Positions 1-6,228 of a stretch of 16,856 bases of DNA are shown here, piece by piece; within the stretch, counting starts at the first letter, position 1; each line of letters opens with the position of its first letter. The notes below the pieces were generated by a model. That model worked only from the letters and a program-made list of their open reading frames with translations. It did not search any database and was not told the origin of the DNA. The translations under genes were made by a program, and so were the position numbers. Source of the DNA: Anaerolineaceae bacterium (GTDB taxonomy: Bacteria > Chloroflexota > Anaerolineae > Aggregatilineales > Phototrophicaceae); assembly GCA_020634115.1 (NCBI GenBank), contig JACKCH010000033.1, positions 1 through 16,856 on the forward strand. Reading direction: 5' to 3'.

Positions 1-250
1 GAATGGGCAAGGCCGGTTCGCTGAGTTCGGGACTCAGGGCGGAAGTGGCCGTCAACGCGACTTTGTCGCTGGGGTCGTTGAACATTTCGATTAGAGGGCG
101 GATGGCGCGGGCATCGCCGAGGCGAGCTAACGCATTGACCGCTTGCTGGCGGGCAGCAGGGTTACGATCTTTAAGCCCCGCTAAAAGAGCGCGGAGGGTG
201 AAGTCAGGGTCAGGTTGTGGCTTAATTTTCAGTGGTGAAGAATTGGACAT
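1..250 (-). CDS. HEAT-repeat protein, N-terminal part (runs off the left edge)
   Basis: Reading leftwards from the ATG at 250 the frame is open to the window edge (83 codons). After a polar start (MSNSSPLKIKPQPDPD) come paired helices typical of HEAT repeats: a segment beginning LRALLAGLKDRNPAARQQAV, then ALARLGDARAIRPLIEMF, then DPSDKVALTATSAL. The spacing of Asp, Pro, Arg and Ala fits the PBS-lyase/HEAT_2 type. Such proteins are usually protein-protein interaction scaffolds; no enzymatic role can be read. Its start lies inside the 3' end of the upstream zinc-ribbon gene (29 bp overlap, different frame), which suggests translational coupling. The C-terminal part is outside the window, so total length and further domains are unknown. 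Confidence 0.75.
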   Translation of the reverse strand, partial: MSNSSPLKIKPQPDPDFTLRALLAGLKDRNPAARQQAVNALARLGDARAIRPLIEMFNDPSDKVALTATSALSPELSEPALPI

Positions 251-452
251 TCTCACATCGCCTACATCTTCGAATATGGAGAACTATATCCCCATCCTCT
301 CTCTTTGCTCCCGCTGGCCTGAAGTATATATATTGATTTACGGGGTGATCACCCGCAAGAGCCATTCCCCATTCGTAATCTATTTGACCGCATATAGGAC
401 AAGGATTCTCTGCAGGATCTGTGTTTGAAGGTTTCGTCCGTTGTTCGCTCAT
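222..452 (-). CDS. small zinc-ribbon protein (76 aa)
   Basis: A 76-residue protein with two Cys pairs, C18-x2-C21 (CPICG) and C63-x2-C66 (CRRCENVQFF), which together form a plausible four-Cys zinc ribbon. Between them is a segment containing YIYFRPAGA. The layout resembles short zinc-ribbon proteins that I recall from other Chloroflexota (a YFRP segment and a CGNVQ-like end), but no function is known to me. It may bind nucleic acid or protein. The start is the ATG at 452; a clear Shine-Dalgarno was not found. It lies between the FAD oxidoreductase (120 bp upstream) and the HEAT gene, which begins inside its last 29 bp, so it probably belongs to the same transcription unit. Confidence 0.6.
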   Translation of the reverse strand: MSEQRTKPSNTDPAENPCPICGQIDYEWGMALAGDHPVNQYIYFRPAGAKREDGDIVLHIRRCRRCENVQFFTTEN

Positions 453-546
453 AATTAACCCATCTTATGCTAGAAGAGAATAAAAAGTGCGAGAAAAGTC
501 GAGTCCGGGTCAGTGGCATAGGGCTATCCGGTGGTTACATTCAATC

Positions 547-568
547 CTATTTGACCGCAGATTTGATG
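547..568. repeat. short echo of the zinc-ribbon gene in the spacer
   Basis: The 13-base string CTATTTGACCGCA at 547-559 also occurs at 380-392, inside the zinc-ribbon gene where it encodes the ICGQI knuckle on the minus strand. The flanks keep partial similarity (ATTC on the left of both). The spacer copy can be read on the minus strand as ICGQIG. This may be a scrap of a duplicated zinc-ribbon gene in the 120 bp spacer between the FAD oxidoreductase stop and the zinc-ribbon start. No other structure was recognised in that spacer. Confidence 0.4.
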
Positions 569-572
569 TGCT

Positions 573-1910
573 CTACAGCGGCAAAGACAATCCCCCGGCG
601 TCGCGTTCCACGTAAGCAGCGGACAGGCTGAAATCGGCGTATACCGGGTCAGGCAGCGGATTGCCGAGCATCCGCGCCGCGATGATCTCCCCGGCGGCGG
701 GGGCAGACATGACGCCATGCCCGACATGCGCCACCGAAAGGTACAGGCCGTCTATGCCCGGCCAGCCATCCAGTATCGCCCGCTGGCTATGGTAGGGATG
801 CCGTTTCCCATTTGAGTCGGTACGATAAGCGACGGTGTGGTCGCGGGAGACATAATACCCGGCACGGTGGGCGATGCCGCGCAGGTAACGCGGGTCAGCA
901 AAACCTTCGCCCGCCCGGTGGCCGAACTGTCGCGCCAGCAGCGCCAGCGTCAACGAGGGAAAACGCGGGTCTTTGAAGTGTTCCACCGGCCAACGCGGTT
1001 CAATCAAATATTCCTGAACCGGCTCGCCGGGCAGCGCCGGGCGGCTGTTCCAGCGATACTCCCAGCCGAAAATCGCACCATCCCGCGCTTCCGGGCGTAC
1101 ATGCGGGAAGGGCGCGGCGCTGATGACACATGGGCTGTCTTCAGGGAAAGCATCATGCCGCCAGGGCGTCGTGAAGCTCTGGCGCGGTTGCACCACGATG
1201 GGCAGCTCGATTCCAGCGGTACGCCCCACCGCCCGCGAACCCGCTCCGGCGGCGATCAGTACTAGCGGCGCGGCAATCATGCCGCTGGCCGTCGCTACCC
1301 CGGCCACTTTGCCGCCCTGCACGCGAATCGACACGTCGCGCATATCCAGCAGATAGCGGGTTGTCTGTGTGCTATGGGCGAAGGCGTAAATCAGGGCGTT
1401 GGAGTCGAGCCAACCGGCATGAGGGTCAGACTTGGCAGCGGTCACGCGCTCACCCAGCCAGGGGTAACGGGTGTGAACTTCACTGGCGGGCAGAAATTCG
1501 GTGTGTGTCAGGCCGCAGGCGTGGAGGTGGTTGACATCCTGCTGGAGACCCGCCGCGCCTCGTTCGTTGAAGGCGAGGAAGAGATAGCCCTGCTGTTTGC
1601 GGCTTAGAGTCGCTGTCGCGCCGGGGTGGAGTTCCTCGTCGGCGTTCTGGAACACGGTCAGGCTGCGCTGCATCATCCGGGCTAAACACGGTGCTGCCCA
1701 GCAGGTGCGGAAATTCTCCAACGAGGCCAGCGACGAACCCATACCCAGCTGCCCGCCCTGCTCAACCAGGACGATTCGCAGCCCCGGCTGAGCGCGTTCC
1801 AGCGCCCAGGCTGCCGCCGTCCCTGCCGGGCCACCGCCGATGATGACCGCATCCGCCGTTTTCGGCAGGCCATCCGGCCCAGGATTGGAGAAAAACCGAG
1901 TCGTGACCAT
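573..1910 (-). CDS. FAD-dependent oxidoreductase (DAO family)
   Basis: The 445-residue product has the N-terminal dinucleotide-binding fold of the D-amino-acid-oxidase/glycine-oxidase/sarcosine-oxidase superfamily: VIIGGGPAGTAAAW with the Gly-rich loop at residues 25-30, and an acidic ribose-binding residue, E50, at the end of strand 2 (IVLVEQ). GSSLASLENFR at about 58-68 matches the usual second FAD contact. The C-terminus (GLYLSVAHVGHGVMSAPAAG, from about 388) is the typical closing FAD-binding segment. Family members oxidise amines or amino acids with O2 or an electron carrier; the substrate cannot be read here. No signal peptide is seen, so it is probably cytoplasmic. Its ATG directly follows the TAG of the TIR-kinase gene, with GAGGT just before it overlapping the kinase end, so the two proteins are probably translationally coupled. 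That pairing is the main clue to its role. Confidence 0.85.
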   Translation of the reverse strand: MVTTRFFSNPGPDGLPKTADAVIIGGGPAGTAAAWALERAQPGLRIVLVEQGGQLGMGSSLASLENFRTCWAAPCLARMMQRSLTVFQNADEELHPGATATLSRKQQGYLFLAFNERGAAGLQQDVNHLHACGLTHTEFLPASEVHTRYPWLGERVTAAKSDPHAGWLDSNALIYAFAHSTQTTRYLLDMRDVSIRVQGGKVAGVATASGMIAAPLVLIAAGAGSRAVGRTAGIELPIVVQPRQSFTTPWRHDAFPEDSPCVISAAPFPHVRPEARDGAIFGWEYRWNSRPALPGEPVQEYLIEPRWPVEHFKDPRFPSLTLALLARQFGHRAGEGFADPRYLRGIAHRAGYYVSRDHTVAYRTDSNGKRHPYHSQRAILDGWPGIDGLYLSVAHVGHGVMSAPAAGEIIAARMLGNPLPDPVYADFSLSAAYVERDAGGLSLPL

Positions 1911-4900
1911 CTACCTCGCGCAGATTCGCACGTAATCCATATCGAACGAAATCGGGACATCATTGGATGAGCCGAAGAACGCCAACCGACCATCCGGCCA
2001 GGTGTCGTCGGATACGGTATCCACGTAACGCCCGTTGATGTAGAAGTCGAAGGTATTGCCGGTGCTGTCAATCCGCAGAGTGTTGAGGGCATCATCGCCA
2101 GTATTGATAGCGGAACTGGCCTGCCAATCACCCGTGAGTTCGGTGTACTGGTTATCCGACCAGCGAGCAATCCAGTAACGGCCATCGGAGCGGATCATGA
2201 ACGCCAGGAAGTTATTTTCGTCCTGGTAGCGCAACCACAGGCCGATACGGGTCAACGGCGGAGTTGAACGGAAGCTGGACGCCCGTATGACCGCTTCGAC
2301 GCGAGCATCATCGAAAATGAATCCGCGCAGACTGCCCCAGGTCGTCGGGTCTGCCCCTGACCCTGTGCCAATACGCATTTCATAAGCGCCATCCACGATC
2401 TCAATCACCGAGCGATTCCCCGGCCCCTGGAACCATTCGTTGCGCGACGTGCCGCCCGTGAAGCTATCCTCAATCAGGACGCGGGCGCATGTCCCGGACA
2501 GCACGTAGCCATCCGGCGCGGGAGTCTGCTGTGGAGAGAGGGAACCTGAGTCATTCAAGGGCGCAACGAAATAATAATCATCACCCTCGGCAATCCACCC
2601 GTCCAACGCCCCACCGCCATAACGGATATGGAACCAGGCGAGATTATCGCGGCAGGTCGGGCCGTCAATCACGGTGAAGGTTTCATTCACCTGAATCTGG
2701 TCAATCCGGGTGCGGTCTACGCCCGGCCCGTTACGGACATTCACAGGGCGACGATCTTCATCGCGCACATAGCCCGCAACCCCCGGATACAGGTGGGAAG
2801 GCAGTGCCCCTGGGCAACTGACCAGCGCCGCCGGGCGAGTCACGGTGGGGAATGGTGTAATCGTATGGGTCACTGTCGGCGCGAACGTCGCCGTGTGCGT
2901 GGCGGTACTGGTGAGCGTGTGGGTCGCGGTTGCCGTCGCGGTAGGTGTATTGGTCGCTGTCGCTGTGGGCGTGGATGTGGCTGTCGGCGTATGGGTCGCT
3001 GTCGGCGTGGGCGTTGGTGTATAGGTGGGAGTCGGTGTACTCGTCGGAGTCGCGGTGCTGGTGGGCGTGGCCGTATTGGTCGGCGTGTTGGTGGGCGCGA
3101 AGGCAATCGGCACGGCGGCGATGTTGCCATACGTATCGGCCTGGGAAACTGCCATCCAACCCAATGTGCCGTCCGCCAGCGACACCTGATACCACGCGCC
3201 ATCCTCACTGATGCCGGCAATGTCCAACTGATCGTTGACCGCCAGCGAACCCACCTGCGGATAGCCCAGGCCTGGGCCACCTCGTAATGGAATACTCCGC
3301 AGCGCAATCGCAATTGGCGTGGCTGGTGTGGCGGTAGGCGTGTTGGTCGGCGTGTTGGTGATGGTCGCCGTAGGAGTTGATGTGGCTGTGGCCGTTGCTG
3401 TGCTGGTTGATGTGGCCGTCGCCGTATCGGTGACGGTGTTGGTGGCCGTAGCAACCGCCGCCGTATCCGTTGGGCGGGGTGTGTCGGTAGCGGTGGATTG
3501 CAGCGCCAATGCCCCAGCCGTTCCGGTGGCAAGTTCGGCCACCGCTGTCTCGGTTTGCCCGGCAGCCGCCTGCTGGTTGGCCTGAGGGAGTACGACCAGC
3601 ACCAGCGCAGCGATAATCGCCAGGGCGACGACTGCCGCCCCCCACACCAGCGGTTTACTACCGATGCCACGCAGCGGGCTGACGCGAGTCGTCGCGCTGT
3701 TGGCGGAAGGAAATGCGCTGGGAGTTTGCTGGATAGTCGTGCTTTTATCCGCCCCGGTCATGGGCGGCGGGGTGAGAGTCGGCACATCGCCACCTGCCGG
3801 AACTGGCGCGGGAGTCGGTTTACGCGCTGAAGATGGAGTAGGCGTTCGTCCAGGCGGGGGCGTGATGGGTTTAACCTGGGTTGGTTTCCCGGCCAGTGGT
3901 TTGCGGAAAAAACCGGTAGGCCGTTCGCCGCTTTCCCTGACGGCATCCGCCAGCGCCGTTGCAAAATCGCTGCAGGACGGAAACCGGTTGCGCGGGTGTT
4001 TAGCGAGGGCCTGGTCAAGCACCTCTTTGATGTTCTCCGGCAGGGATTCACGCCAGAATTGCGGCGGAGTTGGCTCTTCATTGAGATGTTTGTGCATCAG
4101 CGCGAAGGGAGTCGGCGCTTCAAACGGCAGTCGCCCCGTCACCATCGAATAGGTCAACACGCCCAAAGCATACTGGTCGGTGGCCGGGGTGATGCTTTCG
4201 CCGCGCCACTGTTCGGGGGCCATGTAGGACGGTGTGCCGATGGTCATCCCGGTGCCGGTCAGTCCGGTGGTGGCGTGCGTCAATTTGGCGATGCCGAAGT
4301 CCACCAGAAAGGCACTACCCTGGTCATCGAACATAACGTTGCTGGCTTTGATGTCGCGGTGGATGACACCCCGGCTGTGGGCGTAGTCGAGAGCGCTGGC
4401 AAGATGCTTAATCACCTCAGCCGTTTCGCTCAGGGGGGGCAAATCACCGCCGCTTTCGACAGCCTCATACAGGCGTTCGGCCAACGAGCCGCCCGTGAGC
4501 AGGCGCATCACCACATAGCTCACGCCGCCATACGCCCCATAATCATGCACCGGGACGATGTGGGCGTGTTCCAGCGCGGCGGAGGTGCGGGCTTCCCGGC
4601 TGAAGCGTTGGGCGTAGTCCGGTTGGGAGGCCAATGCCGGAGTCAGTACTTTGAAGGCCACATCGCGCCCCAGGCTGGTCTGGCGGGCGCGATACACCGC
4701 CCCCATGCCACCCTGCCCTAACAAATCCAGCACGTCGTACCCGGCGATGCTCTGCCCGGACAGATTCTCAATGTTGACGATGGGATGGCCGTGTATTTCA
4801 ATCTCTTCGGTGGGAGCCTGCCGCCAACTGGCCGTGTTTTCGACCATCTGCGTGAGTTGGGCGATAGCCGCCGGGATGTAGACATTCTTGACATCAAACA

Positions 4901-5252
4901 CCTGGACGCCGTCGTGTTCCAGCAGTTCTTTGATGTAGCGGGTCGGAGCTTGATCGAGCGGAATCGGCTCGTAACTTTCCTGGAAAACCGGGATCATCGG
5001 CTTGTTCATACGGTGCGCCTGCTCGATCTCACGGCGCACCCAATCGGACTCGAAGGTCGTATCCCCAATCAGGCAGACGAACACGTCACACTGCTGGATA
5101 GCGTCCATCAGGCGCGTCGGAAAAACCGCTGCGCCTTCCATGCGTTCAATATCCAGGTAGACTTCGATCCCTTGTTCCCGCAAGTCACGCCCGATCAACT
5201 GCGCCAGAATTGCGCTTGGTCGGCGGCGGTAACTGATGAAAACACTCGCCAT
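1911..5252 (-). CDS. TIR domain-Ser/Thr kinase receptor fusion with SH3 and concanavalin-like ectodomains
   Basis: 1113 residues from the ATG at 5252, chosen because a GGGGA ribosome site lies 7 bases upstream and the TIR domain starts at once (MASVFISYRRR); an in-frame start at 5318 would add 22 residues but falls in the likely promoter. Residues 2 to about 120 are a TIR domain with SDWVRREIEQAH; E75 occupies the place of the catalytic Glu of NAD-cleaving TIRs. Residues 172-440 are a complete PknB-like kinase: GQGGMGAVYRA loop, Lys201, HRDIKASN with Asp300, DFG Asp318, APE 345-347. One membrane span is at about 534-556. Outside follow a Thr/Pro stalk (585-646), an SH3-like domain (about 650-708), a second stalk (718-806), a second SH3-like domain (about 826-893) and a concanavalin/LamG-like C-terminus (about 926-1112). 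It looks like a surface sensor with both kinase and possible NADase output. Ligand, targets and TIR activity are inference. Confidence 0.9.
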   Translation of the reverse strand: MASVFISYRRRPSAILAQLIGRDLREQGIEVYLDIERMEGAAVFPTRLMDAIQQCDVFVCLIGDTTFESDWVRREIEQAHRMNKPMIPVFQESYEPIPLDQAPTRYIKELLEHDGVQVFDVKNVYIPAAIAQLTQMVENTASWRQAPTEEIEIHGHPIVNIENLSGQSIAGYDVLDLLGQGGMGAVYRARQTSLGRDVAFKVLTPALASQPDYAQRFSREARTSAALEHAHIVPVHDYGAYGGVSYVVMRLLTGGSLAERLYEAVESGGDLPPLSETAEVIKHLASALDYAHSRGVIHRDIKASNVMFDDQGSAFLVDFGIAKLTHATTGLTGTGMTIGTPSYMAPEQWRGESITPATDQYALGVLTYSMVTGRLPFEAPTPFALMHKHLNEEPTPPQFWRESLPENIKEVLDQALAKHPRNRFPSCSDFATALADAVRESGERPTGFFRKPLAGKPTQVKPITPPPGRTPTPSSARKPTPAPVPAGGDVPTLTPPPMTGADKSTTIQQTPSAFPSANSATTRVSPLRGIGSKPLVWGAAVVALAIIAALVLVVLPQANQQAAAGQTETAVAELATGTAGALALQSTATDTPRPTDTAAVATATNTVTDTATATSTSTATATATSTPTATITNTPTNTPTATPATPIAIALRSIPLRGGPGLGYPQVGSLAVNDQLDIAGISEDGAWYQVSLADGTLGWMAVSQADTYGNIAAVPIAFAPTNTPTNTATPTSTATPTSTPTPTYTPTPTPTATHTPTATSTPTATATNTPTATATATHTLTSTATHTATFAPTVTHTITPFPTVTRPAALVSCPGALPSHLYPGVAGYVRDEDRRPVNVRNGPGVDRTRIDQIQVNETFTVIDGPTCRDNLAWFHIRYGGGALDGWIAEGDDYYFVAPLNDSGSLSPQQTPAPDGYVLSGTCARVLIEDSFTGGTSRNEWFQGPGNRSVIEIVDGAYEMRIGTGSGADPTTWGSLRGFIFDDARVEAVIRASSFRSTPPLTRIGLWLRYQDENNFLAFMIRSDGRYWIARWSDNQYTELTGDWQASSAINTGDDALNTLRIDSTGNTFDFYINGRYVDTVSDDTWPDGRLAFFGSSNDVPISFDMDYVRICAR
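2835..3101 (-). repeat. low-complexity Thr/Pro stalk-coding repeat, distal
   Basis: About 90 codons of degenerate TPT, TAT and TST tripeptides, encoded by imperfect short GT/GGCG-rich units. They form the extracellular stalk between the two SH3-like domains. Such arrays easily change copy number by slippage, so stalk length may vary between strains. Confidence 0.8.
3315..3500 (-). repeat. low-complexity Thr/Pro stalk-coding repeat, membrane-proximal
   Basis: About 60 codons rich in Thr, Ala and Pro (TATATSTST-like units) between the membrane span and the first SH3-like domain. They have the same composition as the distal stalk and probably form an extended linker across the cell envelope. 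Confidence 0.75.
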
Positions 5253-5288
5253 GAAATTCCCCGTTACTTGACTGCCCCACTCTGTACG

Positions 5289-5318
5289 AGTATAGACGAT
5301 GGGCCGTATTCCTGCCAC
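5289..5318 (-). promoter_or_regulatory. putative promoter of the TIR-kinase operon
   Basis: On the minus strand GTGGCA (5318-5313) is followed after 18 bases by TATACT (5294-5289). This matches the sigma-70 -35 box at four of six positions and the -10 box at five of six. Initiation would fall near 5282, giving a leader of about 30 bases to the ATG at 5252. A perfect hairpin (TCCTGC-CAC-GCAGGA, 5310-5324) overlaps the -35 box and could be an operator. Found by eye only. Confidence 0.4.
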
Positions 5319-5383
5319 GCAGGATAGATTTGAAATGGTTAAGATTCGGGGTGAATTAATGCGGCAACTGGTAGAGGAAGAGG

Positions 5384-5983
5384 TTATTCCGCCGCTTCGT
5401 TACCCTCCGTGAAGGTGACTTTTCGATACATATTAGCCAGCGGCAGGGTGCAACCCACCGATTCGAGCGTGATGTGCGCGTCTAAACCGTTGGCGTCGGT
5501 GTACAGCCAAGCGTCATTTTCCTGCCGCAGATAACGTTCCACACGTGGGCTGTCTTGGGAAACGAGAATGTACTCCCGCAGCGATTCGATTTCCCGATAA
5601 TATTGGAATTTCTTTCCCCGGTCATAGATCTCTGTAGAGGGGGATAGCACTTCAATGATAATTATCGGATTGAGGAGAGTATCCTCTTTATCTTCCGTGA
5701 ATTCTGGCTCACCGCAAGCGATGACAATATCCGGGTAAGTATATAATCGACCTGTTCCGACTTTGACGCGCATGTCCGTTTGATAAATCTCACAGGGATC
5801 GTTACTGAGTAAATCAAACAGTGCATTTGTGGTGCTGACGCAAATCAGAATGTGCTTACGACTCGCGCCGGACATGGCGAAAATCTCGCCGTTCAGGTAT
5901 TCGTGTTTGATGTCACTCTGGCGCTCAAAGGCCAGGTATTCTTCCTCGGTCATGGTTGCCGGTGTGTTTTTGGGGAGTGCCAT
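5384..5983 (-). CDS. Uma2-family PD-(D/E)xK-like protein
   Basis: The 199-residue product matches the Uma2 family (formerly DUF820): an early acidic segment with HEYLNGEIF around E28, YPDIVIACG with D85, the strand IIIIEVLSPST with E111, then DRGKKFQYYREI with K124 and REYILVSQD. These correspond to the restriction-endonuclease-like core, so the putative active-site residues are all present. Length is normal for the family. Uma2 proteins are very numerous in cyanobacteria and Chloroflexota and are annotated as putative endonucleases, but their biological role is unsettled. The start at 5983 has GAAAGGG about 8 bases upstream. The gene ends 131 bp before the TIR-kinase start, and a separate promoter-like sequence lies in that gap, so co-transcription is possible but not required. 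Confidence 0.88.
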   Translation of the reverse strand: MALPKNTPATMTEEEYLAFERQSDIKHEYLNGEIFAMSGASRKHILICVSTTNALFDLLSNDPCEIYQTDMRVKVGTGRLYTYPDIVIACGEPEFTEDKEDTLLNPIIIIEVLSPSTEIYDRGKKFQYYREIESLREYILVSQDSPRVERYLRQENDAWLYTDANGLDAHITLESVGCTLPLANMYRKVTFTEGNEAAE

Positions 5984-6029
5984 CGGTCTACCCTTTCGTC
6001 ATGGTCATTCGATTCCCATTATACCCTAA

Positions 6030-6064
6030 CAAAAACGCCCGGCCTCTCGTGTGAAAGACCGGGC
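6030..6064 (-). terminator. rho-independent terminator downstream of acnA
   Basis: The arms GCCCGG (6037-6042) and CCGGGC (6059-6064) pair perfectly. The stem can continue inward with two mismatches to a GTGT loop. On the minus strand the stem is followed by GTTTTTG (6036-6030). The orientation fits termination of acnA transcription before the Uma2 gene. Confidence 0.75.
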
Positions 6065-6085
6065 ATCTGATTGCTGAAACTCAGC

Positions 6086-6106
6086 GGGCGAGGCAATACC
6101 TCGCCC
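6086..6106. repeat. REP-like palindrome (GGGCGAGG/CCTCGCCC)
   Basis: A perfect 8-bp stem, GGGCGAGG and CCTCGCCC, with the 5-base loop CAATA, flanked by CTAC. Similar GTAGGGGCGAGG-type palindromes are, from memory, dispersed through Chloroflexota and cyanobacterial genomes. Only one copy is in this window, so repeat status is inferred. Confidence 0.5.
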
Positions 6107-6163
6107 CTACAATATTCATTTTGTGTGGATTGCCTCGTAAAGATACGGAATGTCCTTGGTGGC

Positions 6164-6183
6164 GGACACCCCGTTGGGTGTCC
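6164..6183. repeat. second intergenic palindrome (GGACACCC/GGGTGTCC)
   Basis: A perfect 8-bp stem GGACACCC and GGGTGTCC with loop CGTT, flanked by GGC and CTCCC. It lies 45 bp downstream of acnA. With the palindrome at 6086 it forms a tight pair of REP-like elements filling the spacer between acnA and its terminator. Confidence 0.5.
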
Positions 6184-6228
6184 CTCCCGTCCAGTACTGT
6201 ATCAATGATGAGACAGACCACCTGCCCT

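Noticed and set aside
3..428. 141-codon plus-strand ORF at the left edge
   Set aside because: It is antisense to the HEAT and zinc-ribbon genes, whose proteins have recognisable motifs; this one has none.
2835..3500. Possible CRISPR-like array
   Set aside because: The units are short, degenerate and in frame with a coding sequence; there are no spacers of constant length.
2628..3670. Several Arg-, Gly- and Val-rich ORFs on both strands
   Set aside because: They are off-frame readings of the Thr/Pro stalk repeats in the TIR-kinase gene.
5253..5318. Upstream in-frame start of the TIR-kinase at 5318
   Set aside because: It would add 22 residues ahead of the TIR fold and lies over the likely promoter; the ATG at 5252 has a better ribosome site.
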